Below are positions 24,980-33,570 of a DNA stretch of 64,000 nt, piece after piece. A model generated the notes under the pieces. It saw nothing but the letters and a program-made list of their open reading frames with translations, had not been told where the DNA came from and ran no database searches. The translations under genes and the position numbers were made by a program. The stretch comes from Halegenticoccus tardaugens (lineage in GTDB: Archaea; Halobacteriota; Halobacteria; Halobacteriales; Haloferacaceae), in assembly GCF_004116405.1 (NCBI RefSeq), contig NZ_SDIC01000009.1, positions 62,001 to 126,000 of the forward strand. The letters are read 5' to 3'. The first letter of the stretch is position 1; each line of letters opens with the position of its first letter.

Positions 24980-25303
24980 TTATTTCCACGGATTCGAGAC
25001 GATGTCGGAGTGGACCGCGCTGCCGACCTCGATACGGCAGTCGGTTCGGGGTTGGGCGATACAAAGCAGGACGTACTCGTCGGCGAGGTATCGCTCCTTC
25101 AGCGCCCGCGGCGGGCGACGGTGTTCGAGCGCGCCGTCGAGGAGGCGACCGATGCAGGTCGCACACGCGCCCGTCAGGCATCCGAACGGCAGGCCGAGTT
25201 CGGCGGCCTCGGCCGCGTCGAGAACCGTCTCGTCGGGCGAAACCGCGACCGCCTCCGCCCGCCCGTCGCGCCAGACGAGTTCGACCCGGTGGGTGCCGCT
25301 CAC
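24980..25303 (-). CDS. [2Fe-2S] ferredoxin
   Basis: 107 residues from a GTG start that overlaps the stop of the upstream selenium-binding protein gene (GTGA). The plant-type iron-sulfur loop is visible as CLTGACATC with a distant fourth cysteine in LLCIAQPRTDC. This family carries single electrons between oxidoreductases. The coupling to the upstream gene suggests that it accepts electrons from, or donates to, that enzyme. The acidic helical insertion seen in main haloarchaeal ferredoxins is absent, so this is likely a specialised ferredoxin. Confidence 0.88.
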   Translation of the reverse strand: MSGTHRVELVWRDGRAEAVAVSPDETVLDAAEAAELGLPFGCLTGACATCIGRLLDGALEHRRPPRALKERYLADEYVLLCIAQPRTDCRIEVGSAVHSDIVSNPWK

Positions 25304-26703
25304 AGCCAGACGTCGCTCGTGCAGTCGCCGTCGGGCCAGCGGATCTCGTGGGCCCGGGCGGGACCGGCGGGGAGGTCCCCGAAGTCGACGAGGAAGTCGG
25401 TGTCGAGTTCCATCGTCCCCTTCCGCGGATCCACGTCCGCCTTCAGCATCACCGACCCGCGTTCTCCCTCCTCGGGGTAGAACTGGTCGTCCCACGAGGA
25501 GAAGAGCGAGGAGGTCCAGTAGAGCCGCTCGCCGTCGAGCGACAGTTGCAGCATCTGCGGGCCGCCGATCACCTCGCGGGAGTCGTCGCCGAGCGGCCGG
25601 CGCGGTCCGAAGTGGCCGCCGGCCCACACCTGATCCGCGAGGCGCGGGTTCGCCGGATCGCTGACGTCGTACATCCGCACGTCGCCGTGGAGCCAGTTCG
25701 AAAAGAAGAGATAGCGGTCGTCCATCGAGACGAGGAGATCGGTGACGAGGCCGGGCACGGGCATCTCCCAGCCGTCGTGCTCGCGCGCCTCCACGTCGAT
25801 GACCTTGTCGGCCCGCCACTCGCCGGCCCGTTCGTAGAAGTGGAAGACGTTCGACGACAGCGCCGCGCCGACGTAGCCGTGCGTCGATTCGGGGCTGTGC
25901 AGGAAGCGCACCTCCAGCGGGATCATCCCCTCCTCGCCGAGGTCGATCGTCTGCTCGACGGTCCCCTCCTCCCAGTCCCAGACGTGGAGCTTCCGGCCGT
26001 ACTTGCCCGCCTCGACGTCTTCGAGGTCGAACCCGGGGTAGTACGTCTTCGGCGCGGCCCACTCCGAGGAGATCATCACGTTGTGTCGCGGCTGGTACCA
26101 GTAGTCGTAGTTGAAGTCGATCTCCCCCGGCGGGTCCCACCGCCCCTCGATCTCGAAGTCGTCGTTCAGTTCGAGGAAGCCGCCGGGGAGGTCGCCGTCG
26201 GCGTCCCCGAGCATGCTGAGGAGGATCTTCCCGTCCGGGATGCAGTGGACGGTGTGCGGCGCGGAGAGGTCGTGCTCGAACACCTCCTCCGGTTCGATGA
26301 CCTTCACGAGTTCCGGGCTTCGGCGCTCCTTCGTGTCGACGACGTGGATGCGCGACGAGCGCTGGCCGGGGATCACGAGGTGTCTGCGCTCCAGCCCCTC
26401 CACGTGGCAGGAGGACGAACAGGCGTTCCAGCCGAAGTGGTGCAGTTCGTCCCCCCTGTTCGGCATCTCCACGCGGTCGACGATCTCCGCGTAGGTGTCC
26501 GACTCGGGGTTCACGTCCACCACGGCGAGGAAGTCGGGCGCGTCGACGTCGGTGCCGACGTACAGCCCCATGACGTAGGCGACCTCCTCCGGCTCCGACT
26601 CCTCGATGGCGGCCTGCGGGGTCGCGTAGCCGGGCCCCTCGTGGTGGTGATCGTGGTCGTGGTGATCGTGCGCGTCGGCGTCGGGCGTCTCGGCATCGCT
26701 CAT
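25300..26703 (-). CDS. Selenium-binding protein / methanethiol oxidase family
   Basis: A 467-residue SBP56-type beta-propeller. The family is now known to include bacterial methanethiol oxidases, which convert CH3SH to formaldehyde, H2S and H2O2. The characteristic HHFGWNACSSSCHVEGL motif with its Cys pair is intact, as are histidine-containing blade segments such as PHTVHCIPDGKILLSMLGD. The first 25 residues are strongly His/Asp-rich (DHHDHDHHH), possibly a metal-loading tail. It has no signal peptide. It is followed by an overlapping ferredoxin gene, which fits a redox enzyme. The substrate in this organism is unproven. Confidence 0.88.
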   Translation of the reverse strand: MSDAETPDADAHDHHDHDHHHEGPGYATPQAAIEESEPEEVAYVMGLYVGTDVDAPDFLAVVDVNPESDTYAEIVDRVEMPNRGDELHHFGWNACSSSCHVEGLERRHLVIPGQRSSRIHVVDTKERRSPELVKVIEPEEVFEHDLSAPHTVHCIPDGKILLSMLGDADGDLPGGFLELNDDFEIEGRWDPPGEIDFNYDYWYQPRHNVMISSEWAAPKTYYPGFDLEDVEAGKYGRKLHVWDWEEGTVEQTIDLGEEGMIPLEVRFLHSPESTHGYVGAALSSNVFHFYERAGEWRADKVIDVEAREHDGWEMPVPGLVTDLLVSMDDRYLFFSNWLHGDVRMYDVSDPANPRLADQVWAGGHFGPRRPLGDDSREVIGGPQMLQLSLDGERLYWTSSLFSSWDDQFYPEEGERGSVMLKADVDPRKGTMELDTDFLVDFGDLPAGPARAHEIRWPDGDCTSDVWL

Positions 26704-26804
26704 GGGTTCCCTTGGTCGGCAAAGTTCGACAACACCTCACATAGCGGCCGGAATTTCCGGAAGTGTCGGCGACACTCGCGGCGAGAGCACAGTCGTCGGA
26801 TCGA

Positions 26805-29171
26805 TCAGGTCTCCCGTCCGACCACCGCGTTCGTCTCCGTCGTGTCCGGGACGCGGACCCAGTAGTCCTCGTCCGCCGCCCGAACCTCGATCGGGCCGAA
26901 CTCGTAGACGCCGGTTTCCGTCGGCTCGTCCGGCGCGTCGGCGAAGTACGTCACCGCGCGGTCGGTCGCGGCGTCCCCGTCGAAGTAGACGTACCGCACG
27001 CCGCGCGCCTCGTCCGCCTCGACGCGCGCGACGTCGCCGCGCGCCTCGGAGACCCCCCACTCGATCGGAACGGTGTCCCGGAGCGCGACCGGCTCGCTCG
27101 CCGAGACTCGCAGGTCGATGCGGTCGGTCTGCCCGCCGGTGAAGGCCGAGCCGTCGTCCGTCCTGCTCCCCGCCGCGCGGAGCGCGTCGGCGTTCAAGGT
27201 CGTCGCTACGAGCGTCGTGTAGTAGTGGGCGTCGACCCCGAACCCGAGCTGGGCGTCCTGCTCGCCGCCGTCGATTCGGCGCCAGTCGAGGGTGGCGTTT
27301 TCGACGTACAGGTCCGAAGAGGCCGCGAGCGACTGGATCGCGCTGCCGTCGATCGGAACGTCGAGGCCGTTTTCGACGTACAGCTTCGTCCGCGTCTCCG
27401 TCTCCTCGACCCGCTCGGCGCGGACGAAGTACGAGGGGTAGGAGAACAGCCCGAGGTCGGCGTGGTCGGGGTTGAGACTGTCCGGGTCGAGCGCGTGCTC
27501 CCTCAGGAACTCCTCGGTCGCCGGGTACCCCATGATCGCCGGGTCGACGCCGCCGCGTTCGGTCTCGAACTCCATCAGCCGCCACCCCCAGTAGCCGCCG
27601 CGGGTGGTCGACCCGCAGGTCGTCGTCTCGACGAACAGCGTCCCGTGGCTCGGTTCGCGGATGATCTCGGCGAGTTCGTCCTGCGACCGCGACTCGTCCA
27701 GGGTGTCGTCCCGCCGGACGTAGTGGAGTTCGGCCGGCGGGAAGTCGCCGCGTCCGGGCGTTTCGGCGACGTTGCCCTCGTGGTAGCGGGCGACCCGATC
27801 GCCGTGGAAGTGGCCGGCGAAGTGAACCGCGACGCCCGCGTCCGCCAGGAGATCCCGGAGTTCGAGGCGGTTCTCCCCGGCCCAGGCCTGGTTTTGCGGC
27901 TCCTCCCCGTCCGCGAGGGCGTCCGTCACCTGCGGGGTGAAGATCCACGAGGGATCGTGGTGACCGAGGGTGACGAGCGTCGCGTCGGGGTTCCGTTCGG
28001 CCGCCCCCCGAAGGTCCGCTTCGAGCCAGCGCAGCTGGTCGTCGCGGACCTGTCCGCCCCACGTGTTCCCGGCGACGGAGGCGTACAGGCGGTCGGCGGC
28101 CGGCCAGTCGAAGGTGTCGAGGCTCGCGAGGTGCAGATCGGGGGTGACGTCCACGGCGTAGTACCGCGGGGCGAAGTAGTCCTCGTAGAGCTCCTTGCCG
28201 TCGATCCCGCTCTGGACGTAGCCGTCGTGGTTGCCGAGGGTCGCGTACGTCGGCGCGCGGACGAGGTTCAGGATCTCGTACGCCGCCTCGTACTCCGCGA
28301 GGTACTTGCCGGGCAGATCCTGCCCGTAGACGAAGTCGCCGGCGAAGAGGACGACGTCGGGGTCGACGGCGTTGATCTCCGACGCGGCCCGCCGGAACGC
28401 CGCCCAGCGCTTCTTCTCCGCGCCGACGCCGAACGTCTCGGTCGCCCGGTAGCGGAACGGCTCGGCGGAGCCGTCCTCCAGGGACTCCTCCAACCCGTCC
28501 TTCAGCGGTCGGGGGTCGCCGACCTGCGGGTCGGCGAGTACGGCGATTTTCGGGGTTTCCGGGTACGACTCGACCACGCTGACCGCGCGAGGCTGGGCGT
28601 CGCTCCCGCCGTCCCAGGCGACGTGGAGGTCATGCACGTCGGGGACCAGATCGCCGCCGACGCCGGGGATCCGGAACTCCGCGACCACGTGCGTTTCACC
28701 GTCCCAGATCGCGCTGTCGTCGACTCCGGTTCCGACGAGTTCGAGCGCGGTCGCCGGCCTCGCCTCGCCGAACGTCGGTTCGAGCCAGGCGCGCAGTCCG
28801 GCGGGCGGCGCGTCGAGGTCGAGTTCGATCCGGACCGTCTCGCCGCCGGGAACGACGATCGGCACGCCCGTCAGCGGGTACTTCAGCGTCGTGATCTTCG
28901 GGCTGTACGCCGGCTCCGGGTCGTTCTCGTCGGCCGTCACCCGGCAGACGAGTCCGGGTCCGACGCCTGCGACGCCCGCACCCTTCAGGAACGTCCGCCT
29001 GCTCGACCGGTGCGTCGCCCCGCCGGTCGATTCGGTTTCCGTCTCGGTCGGTTCGATTCCCGTCTCGGCTGTCTCGTCGCCCGTTTCGGCTTCCGTTTCG
29101 ATCGTTTCGACGTCCGCTTCCGTCTTCTCGTCGGCCGGTTCGGTCTCCGTCTCGGTTGGCTCGTCGATCAT
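26805..29171 (-). CDS. Tat-exported calcineurin-like metallophosphoesterase
   Basis: 788 residues. After a low-complexity head of Thr/Glu repeats (about 1-50) comes the twin-arginine signal SSRRTFLKGAGVAGVG. The metallophosphoesterase core has ADPQVGD, FAGDFVYG, TLGNHDGY, LGHHDPS and FAGHFHGD: the five metal-binding motifs in order. The N-terminal beta region before the core resembles the Ig-like calcineurin N-domain, and a C-terminal beta domain follows. It lies 31 bp downstream of the phoD-like gene, probably the same operon. Its probable role is phosphate release from extracellular phosphodiesters or monoesters. Confidence 0.87.
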   Translation of the reverse strand: MIDEPTETETEPADEKTEADVETIETEAETGDETAETGIEPTETETESTGGATHRSSRRTFLKGAGVAGVGPGLVCRVTADENDPEPAYSPKITTLKYPLTGVPIVVPGGETVRIELDLDAPPAGLRAWLEPTFGEARPATALELVGTGVDDSAIWDGETHVVAEFRIPGVGGDLVPDVHDLHVAWDGGSDAQPRAVSVVESYPETPKIAVLADPQVGDPRPLKDGLEESLEDGSAEPFRYRATETFGVGAEKKRWAAFRRAASEINAVDPDVVLFAGDFVYGQDLPGKYLAEYEAAYEILNLVRAPTYATLGNHDGYVQSGIDGKELYEDYFAPRYYAVDVTPDLHLASLDTFDWPAADRLYASVAGNTWGGQVRDDQLRWLEADLRGAAERNPDATLVTLGHHDPSWIFTPQVTDALADGEEPQNQAWAGENRLELRDLLADAGVAVHFAGHFHGDRVARYHEGNVAETPGRGDFPPAELHYVRRDDTLDESRSQDELAEIIREPSHGTLFVETTTCGSTTRGGYWGWRLMEFETERGGVDPAIMGYPATEEFLREHALDPDSLNPDHADLGLFSYPSYFVRAERVEETETRTKLYVENGLDVPIDGSAIQSLAASSDLYVENATLDWRRIDGGEQDAQLGFGVDAHYYTTLVATTLNADALRAAGSRTDDGSAFTGGQTDRIDLRVSASEPVALRDTVPIEWGVSEARGDVARVEADEARGVRYVYFDGDAATDRAVTYFADAPDEPTETGVYEFGPIEVRAADEDYWVRVPDTTETNAVVGRET

Positions 29172-29202
29172 GGTTTGTTCGAAGCGTCGTCTCGCGCGGC
29201 GT

Positions 29203-30945
29203 TCATAGCGGATCGTCCGTCTCGTCGTGGATCTCGTACTCCCCCGAAGGGACGCGAAGGACTCTCAGGAGCTCCCTCGGCGCGTCCGCCGCGTCGACCG
29301 ACTTGTCCACGCTGTACGCGCGGTAGGTGCAGTCGTCGGGGGTGAACTCGACCACCGAGTAGCCCCAGCGGTGGCTGTTGAAGAACTCGACGTGGGGGTT
29401 CTGCGATCTGACGGTCGCCTCGATCGCCTCCTCCTCGGCGCGGCCGCCGGGTAGGCCGAGCACCTCCTTGAGGTTGGCGCTCGTGACGGCGGGCGTCATG
29501 AACTCGACGCCCAGGCGCTCCTGGAGGGGCGCGAGCGTCTCGTAGTCGTGCTGGAGGTAGCCGGCGACGTAGCTGTGCATGTCGCCCGTGAGGGCGACGA
29601 AGTTCTCGACGCCGTTGCGGTCGAGCTCGCCCATGATGTGCCGACGCTCGTGTTCGAAGCCGTCCCAGGCGTCGTGATTCAGGTAGAACGTCGCCTCCGA
29701 GGTACCGGCCTTCAGCGCCGCGTTGAGCACCTCGTTGGCCCACACGGTCCAGGTCGCCTCCGAGCCGGCGATCTCGTTCACGAACCACTGGCGCTGCTCG
29801 CTCCCGAGCATCGTCCGGTCCGCGTCGTCGCGCTCGCCGGGATCGGCGCGGCCGGTCTCTCCGAGCACGTCGCCGCCGGGGTCCGATCGGAAGAGCCGCT
29901 CGTCGGTGAGAACCAGGTCCGCGAGGTCGCCGAAGCGGAGCGTCCGCCGGAGTTCGAACACGTCGAGCAGGTGGTCGGCGTCGGGGTCGTAGCCGACGCG
30001 GGCGGGAACGTACTCCCACCACGCCTTGATGCCCTCGGCGTGCAGCCGGCGCATGAACTCCGGTTCGTCGTTGCGCGGGTGGTCGCCCGGACCGGCGTAC
30101 GGCCGGTCCTCCTCGTAGTCCCAGTAGCGGTTGTTGACAATCTCGTGGTCGTCCCAGATCGCCACGAGCGTGTGCCGTTCGAGCGCCCGTCGGAGATGCC
30201 GGTCGCTCCGGTACCGGCGGTGGAGGTACCGGAAGTCCTCCAGCCCGTGGGCCACCGACTTCCCGCTCGGCAGCGCTACGTCGCGGCCGACGTACTCGGA
30301 TTCGCCGGCGTACTCGTAGATGAGGTCGCCGAGGTGGACGAGGAAGTCGACCTCCTCGTCCGCGACGCGGGCGAACGCGCCGTAGTACCCGTTCCGGAAG
30401 TCCTGGCACGTGACGACCGCGAGCGAGAGCTTCTCGGGGGTGTCGGTCGGCTCCGGCAGGGTCCGACAGCGGCCGACCCGGCTCCGGACGCCGTCGTAGA
30501 CGAACCGGTAGTACAGCCGGGAGTCGTCCGGGAGCTCGCCGTCGAGTTCCGCCTTCACGGCGTAGTCGTCGGCCGGGTCGATCGCGCTCGGCTCGACCAC
30601 GCCGCGGTACGCGACCTCGGTGAACTCCTCGTCGGCCGCGACCTCGACGCCGAGCGGGACGTCCGGATCGTACGCCTCGGGGTGGACGCGCGTCCAGAGG
30701 ACGACTCCGCTCGGCGTCGGGTCGCCGCTCGCCACCGAGTGCGAGAAGGTCGTCCCGTCGTCGTCGGTCCCGTCCGCCGCGAACGGTTTCGATCGGCTCG
30801 TCGGTTCGGGGGCGACCTCCTCGGCCATCGCCCCGTCGGCGAGGAGCGTCGCGACCGCCCCACAGAGCGACGCAGCCCCCGCCGCCCTGAGAACGTCGCG
30901 CCGCGTGCCGCCCGGTTCCGCGTCAGTCGATCCCTCGTGGGCCAT
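29203..30945 (-). CDS. PhoD-like alkaline phosphatase/phosphodiesterase with Tat signal
   Basis: 580 residues. The N-terminus has TRRDVLRAAGAASLCGAVATLL, a clear Tat signal typical of PhoD. The family features SHSVASGDPTPSGVVLWTR, HLGDLIYEY, IWDDHEIVNNRYWD, LTDERLF and LTGDMHSY are all visible, giving the Ca/Fe-dependent metal site of PhoD phosphatases. It would hydrolyse phosphate esters outside the cell. It heads an operon with the metallophosphoesterase. The promoter contains an inverted repeat around its TATA-like element (30965-30990), suggesting specific control. Confidence 0.92.
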   Translation of the reverse strand: MAHEGSTDAEPGGTRRDVLRAAGAASLCGAVATLLADGAMAEEVAPEPTSRSKPFAADGTDDDGTTFSHSVASGDPTPSGVVLWTRVHPEAYDPDVPLGVEVAADEEFTEVAYRGVVEPSAIDPADDYAVKAELDGELPDDSRLYYRFVYDGVRSRVGRCRTLPEPTDTPEKLSLAVVTCQDFRNGYYGAFARVADEEVDFLVHLGDLIYEYAGESEYVGRDVALPSGKSVAHGLEDFRYLHRRYRSDRHLRRALERHTLVAIWDDHEIVNNRYWDYEEDRPYAGPGDHPRNDEPEFMRRLHAEGIKAWWEYVPARVGYDPDADHLLDVFELRRTLRFGDLADLVLTDERLFRSDPGGDVLGETGRADPGERDDADRTMLGSEQRQWFVNEIAGSEATWTVWANEVLNAALKAGTSEATFYLNHDAWDGFEHERRHIMGELDRNGVENFVALTGDMHSYVAGYLQHDYETLAPLQERLGVEFMTPAVTSANLKEVLGLPGGRAEEEAIEATVRSQNPHVEFFNSHRWGYSVVEFTPDDCTYRAYSVDKSVDAADAPRELLRVLRVPSGEYEIHDETDDPL

Positions 30946-30964
30946 GTGATGTTCGGCCGTTGCG

Positions 30965-30990
30965 AGGTGACAGGGAAATATTTTTCACCT
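30965..30990 (-). promoter_or_regulatory. Inverted repeat around the phoD-like promoter
   Basis: AGGTGA (30965-30970) and TCACCT (30985-30990) are perfect inverted arms separated by 14 bp that include the AT element AAATATTTTT (30976-30985), about 31-40 bp before the start at 30945. This looks like an operator overlapping the TATA box. Confidence 0.45.
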
Positions 30991-31161
30991 AATAAAATAG
31001 GAAATTATGAGTGTTTGCCGCACACGACTGATCGGTTTGCCTCTACGTGTCAATGGAATCCCCGGCGGCCGGGACGACGACCGCCGCGCCGGACGGCCGC
31101 TCCGACCGACGACCGCGGATTCGCCGATCGGAGTTCGCCGATCGCGGCGATCGAACGGGCC

Positions 31162-31854
31162 TCAGCGGCGGTTCTCGAGGAGCCACCGCACGTTTCTCCG
31201 GAACAGCTCCCCGGCGTCCGAGCCTCGCGGTCGGCCGTCATCCAGGACGACCCGCCACTCGCCGGTCGCCGTTTTCCGCACCGGCAACTCGGTGCCGACG
31301 AGTTCGGTGAGGTCGTCGTACGGGACGCGGTGCCGGTTCAGGAAGCGCTCCAGCGCCGACTGGCCGGTGAGCCGCTCGGGGATGGGAAACCAGACGTCCG
31401 TCACGGTCCGTTCGGCGGTCGGCACCGCCACGTCGACCCTGACCCCGTCGACGGCGGGGCCGCGACGGGCGAACAGCTCGCCGGCGGATCTGCGCCGTTC
31501 CGGGACGACGTCGCAGACGACGCCCGCGTCGATGTACCGCTCCAGTTCGAGCGTCCGCAGCCGCGCTTCCACCTCGTCGAGGCTCCGGTGGCCGGCGGGC
31601 GGGTCGCCCGGTAAGAACCCCACGACGCCGGTCGCCCGAACGAGTGTGACCGTGACGGTCGCTACGGCGGCGACGGACGCGAACAGCGCGAGGAAGACCA
31701 GGCCGACGAACAGCGCCGCGATCAGGACGAGTTCGCTCACGTCCGTACTCGCCCCCCGATCGCGCCCCCGTCTCGCCCGCGTTCGAACGAACCCGCTCCG
31801 GCTTCGGTCTTCCTGTGTGCCACTCGTATCGGTAGCCTCCGCCCTGACGGGCAT
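31162..31854 (-). CDS. Hypothetical membrane-anchored protein
   Basis: 230 residues that I do not recognise. A basic, disordered N-terminus (about 1-38) leads into one long hydrophobic segment, ELVLIAALFVGLVFLALFA continuing to about residue 75, which may be one or two membrane helices. The remaining 155 residues form a soluble alpha/beta domain without cysteines in a metal pattern (VDVAVPTAERTVTDVWFPIPERL). It stands alone between the phosphatase promoter and ndk. No function is proposed. Confidence 0.6.
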   Translation of the reverse strand: MPVRAEATDTSGTQEDRSRSGFVRTRARRGRDRGASTDVSELVLIAALFVGLVFLALFASVAAVATVTVTLVRATGVVGFLPGDPPAGHRSLDEVEARLRTLELERYIDAGVVCDVVPERRRSAGELFARRGPAVDGVRVDVAVPTAERTVTDVWFPIPERLTGQSALERFLNRHRVPYDDLTELVGTELPVRKTATGEWRVVLDDGRPRGSDAGELFRRNVRWLLENRR

Positions 31855-32001
31855 AGCTGTTTTCCGCGCCGGCGTTGACTGTCGTCGAGGCGGACCGGTC
31901 GGTCGGCGGACCGATCCGCCTCGCGCCGACCGACGGGATCGGGCGGACGGCTACCGGAGCGGAATCGCAGAAAGCGGCCGATCGGCGACGAAAAGCCGCG
32001 C

Positions 32002-32472
32002 CTAGTGCTCCGACTCCTCGTAGAGCCAGCCTTCGTCGGCGCGCTCGTAGTCGAGCAGTTCGTCCTCGTCGAAGAACAGGGCGATCTCGCGCTCGTTCGC
32101 GCCCTCGTCCTCGTGGTCGGATCCGTGGATGACGTTTCGGCCGAGGTCGAGACCGAAGTCGCCGCGGATGGTGCCGGGCGCGGACTCGGCGGGGTCCGTC
32201 TCGCCCATCATCGTCCGGACCTGTCGGGTCGCATCCTGCCCCTCCCAGACCATCGCGAAGACCGGTCCGGAGGTGATGAAGTCGACGAGTCCCTCGAAGA
32301 ACGGCTTGCCCTCGTGCTCGCCGTAGTGTTCGTGCGCCAGCCCCTCGTCGATCTGCATGAACTTCCCGCCGACGAGCTTCAGACCGCGATCCTCGAAGCG
32401 GGAGACGATCTCGCCGATGAGGCCGCGCTGGACGCCGTCCGGCTTGACCATCACGAAGGTCCGTTCGCTCAC
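32002..32472 (-). CDS. ndk: Nucleoside diphosphate kinase
   Basis: A 156-residue enzyme that balances NTP pools through a phosphohistidine. The N-terminal [18 protein letters not shown], the [13 protein letters not shown] segment and the active-site motif [18 protein letters not shown] (catalytic His in HGSD) are intact. The start is a GTG that overlaps the L24e stop (GTGA). It is the last gene of the L7Ae-S28e-L24e-Ndk cluster, a conserved archaeal arrangement. Confidence 0.96.
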   Translation of the reverse strand: MSERTFVMVKPDGVQRGLIGEIVSRFEDRGLKLVGGKFMQIDEGLAHEHYGEHEGKPFFEGLVDFITSGPVFAMVWEGQDATRQVRTMMGETDPAESAPGTIRGDFGLDLGRNVIHGSDHEDEGANEREIALFFDEDELLDYERADEGWLYEESEH

Positions 32473-32666
32473 GCGTTGTCACCCGCGCTTGCGCCGCCCT
32501 CTTCGGTCCACTCCAGGTCGCGCGCCTCGCGGCCGAGGGCCGCGTTCTTCTCGCACTTCGACGAGCAGTAGTGGATGACCGTTCCGTCCGTGCGGACGAA
32601 CATCGTGCCCGTTCCGGGCTCGATGTCGTCGCCGCAGTAGTCACATTCTCGCGTCTGGGGCATCAT
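32469..32666 (-). CDS. rpl24e: 50S ribosomal protein L24e
   Basis: A zinc-binding large-subunit protein of about 64 residues. [17 protein letters not shown] and YCSSKCEKN provide the four cysteines of its treble-clef zinc site. Two adjacent ATG codons (32666 and 32663) could start it; the second gives the usual MPxTREC N-terminus of haloarchaeal L24e. The S28e stop is embedded in this ATGATG, so the two genes are coupled, and the L24e stop overlaps the ndk GTG. Confidence 0.95.
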   Translation of the reverse strand: MMPQTRECDYCGDDIEPGTGTMFVRTDGTVIHYCSSKCEKNAALGREARDLEWTEEGGASAGDNA

Positions 32667-32887
32667 TGACCTCCGATGGAGTCGGCGTCGCGCTGGGTCT
32701 CGCGCAGCTGGAGGACGTCCCCCTCGCGCACGGGGCCCAGCACGTTCCGCGTGATGATTCGGCCCTTGTTCGAGCCTTCGCGGATGCGGCACTTGACCTG
32801 CATGGCCTCGCCGTGCATCCCCGTCTTACCAACGATCTCGATGACCTCGGCGGGCGTCGAGTCGCTGGTGCTCTCCTCTGCGCTCAC
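32663..32887 (-). CDS. rps28e: 30S ribosomal protein S28e
   Basis: An OB-fold small-subunit protein near the mRNA exit channel, 74 residues. The core [19 protein letters not shown] and the terminal [14 protein letters not shown] are diagnostic. The start is the GTG at 32887: a perfect GGAGGT lies seven bases upstream on the coding strand, and VSAEES matches the MSAEE N-terminus of haloarchaeal homologues. A second in-frame GTG at 32896 is formed by the Shine-Dalgarno itself and is rejected. Its stop overlaps the L24e start. Confidence 0.94.
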   Translation of the reverse strand: MSAEESTSDSTPAEVIEIVGKTGMHGEAMQVKCRIREGSNKGRIITRNVLGPVREGDVLQLRETQRDADSIGGQ

Positions 32888-32976
32888 GCGCGCCACCTCC
32901 GGTGGCGGGCGTGAGTGGGCGAGTCACGGCCCGCGAACGGCAGTGAGCTGGAATGTCTCGACATGCTCATGGTCGC

Positions 32977-33339
32977 TTACTGCAGGTCCTCGAGCTTCTG
33001 GCCGATGTCCTCGACGTCGTCGGACGCCTCGCCGGCGTCGACGATGGCCGCGGCGGCGCTGCCGACTTCGAGACCGGCCGCGTGGCCGATGTCGTCCTGC
33101 GTCTCGACGTAGACGAAGGGGATCCCCTTCTCGTCGGCCAGCTCGGGGAGGTGCATCACGATCTCCTCGGGCTGGACGTCCTCCGCGATGTAGACGAGTT
33201 CGGCGTTGCCGCGTTCCACGGCCTTCGTCGCCTCGTTGGTTCCTTTCTTGACGCTACCGGTGTCTCGGGCGACCTCGAGCGCCTCGATGGCTCGCTCTTG
33301 GAGGTCGGCTGGGACTTCGAAGTTGACGTAAACTGGCAT
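32977..33339 (-). CDS. rpl7ae: 50S ribosomal protein L7Ae
   Basis: A kink-turn RNA-binding protein of 120 residues, which serves the ribosome, box C/D and H/ACA guide RNPs and archaeal RNase P. The RNA-binding segment [19 protein letters not shown] and the [13 protein letters not shown] stretch are unmistakable. It is first in the L7Ae-S28e-L24e-Ndk cluster, separated from S28e by about 90 bp. Upstream (33340-33570) is a divergent promoter region shared with the zincin gene. Confidence 0.96.
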   Translation of the reverse strand: MPVYVNFEVPADLQERAIEALEVARDTGSVKKGTNEATKAVERGNAELVYIAEDVQPEEIVMHLPELADEKGIPFVYVETQDDIGHAAGLEVGSAAAAIVDAGEASDDVEDIGQKLEDLQ

Positions 33340-33570
33340 ACTCTGTCACCTCTCCTGCTCGCGGGCTCGACTCCCTCGCCGATGGTCGGTCCCTGACGGC
33401 GAAGAGCATCATCAACCCCGGGCAGGGTGTACGATCCAGTAGTTGCGGCCCCCATAAAAGCGCTTTCAAAGCCGTCACGGCGTGTGACGGCGACCCACGG
33501 GAGTTCGAGCGTCGCCCTCGACCGGGGAGACCGCACAAGGGTTTTGTCCGACCGACCCGCAGGTAGGGGT

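Noticed and set aside
32888..32896. Upstream GTG for S28e
   Set aside because: That GTG is part of the Shine-Dalgarno of the better start at 32887.
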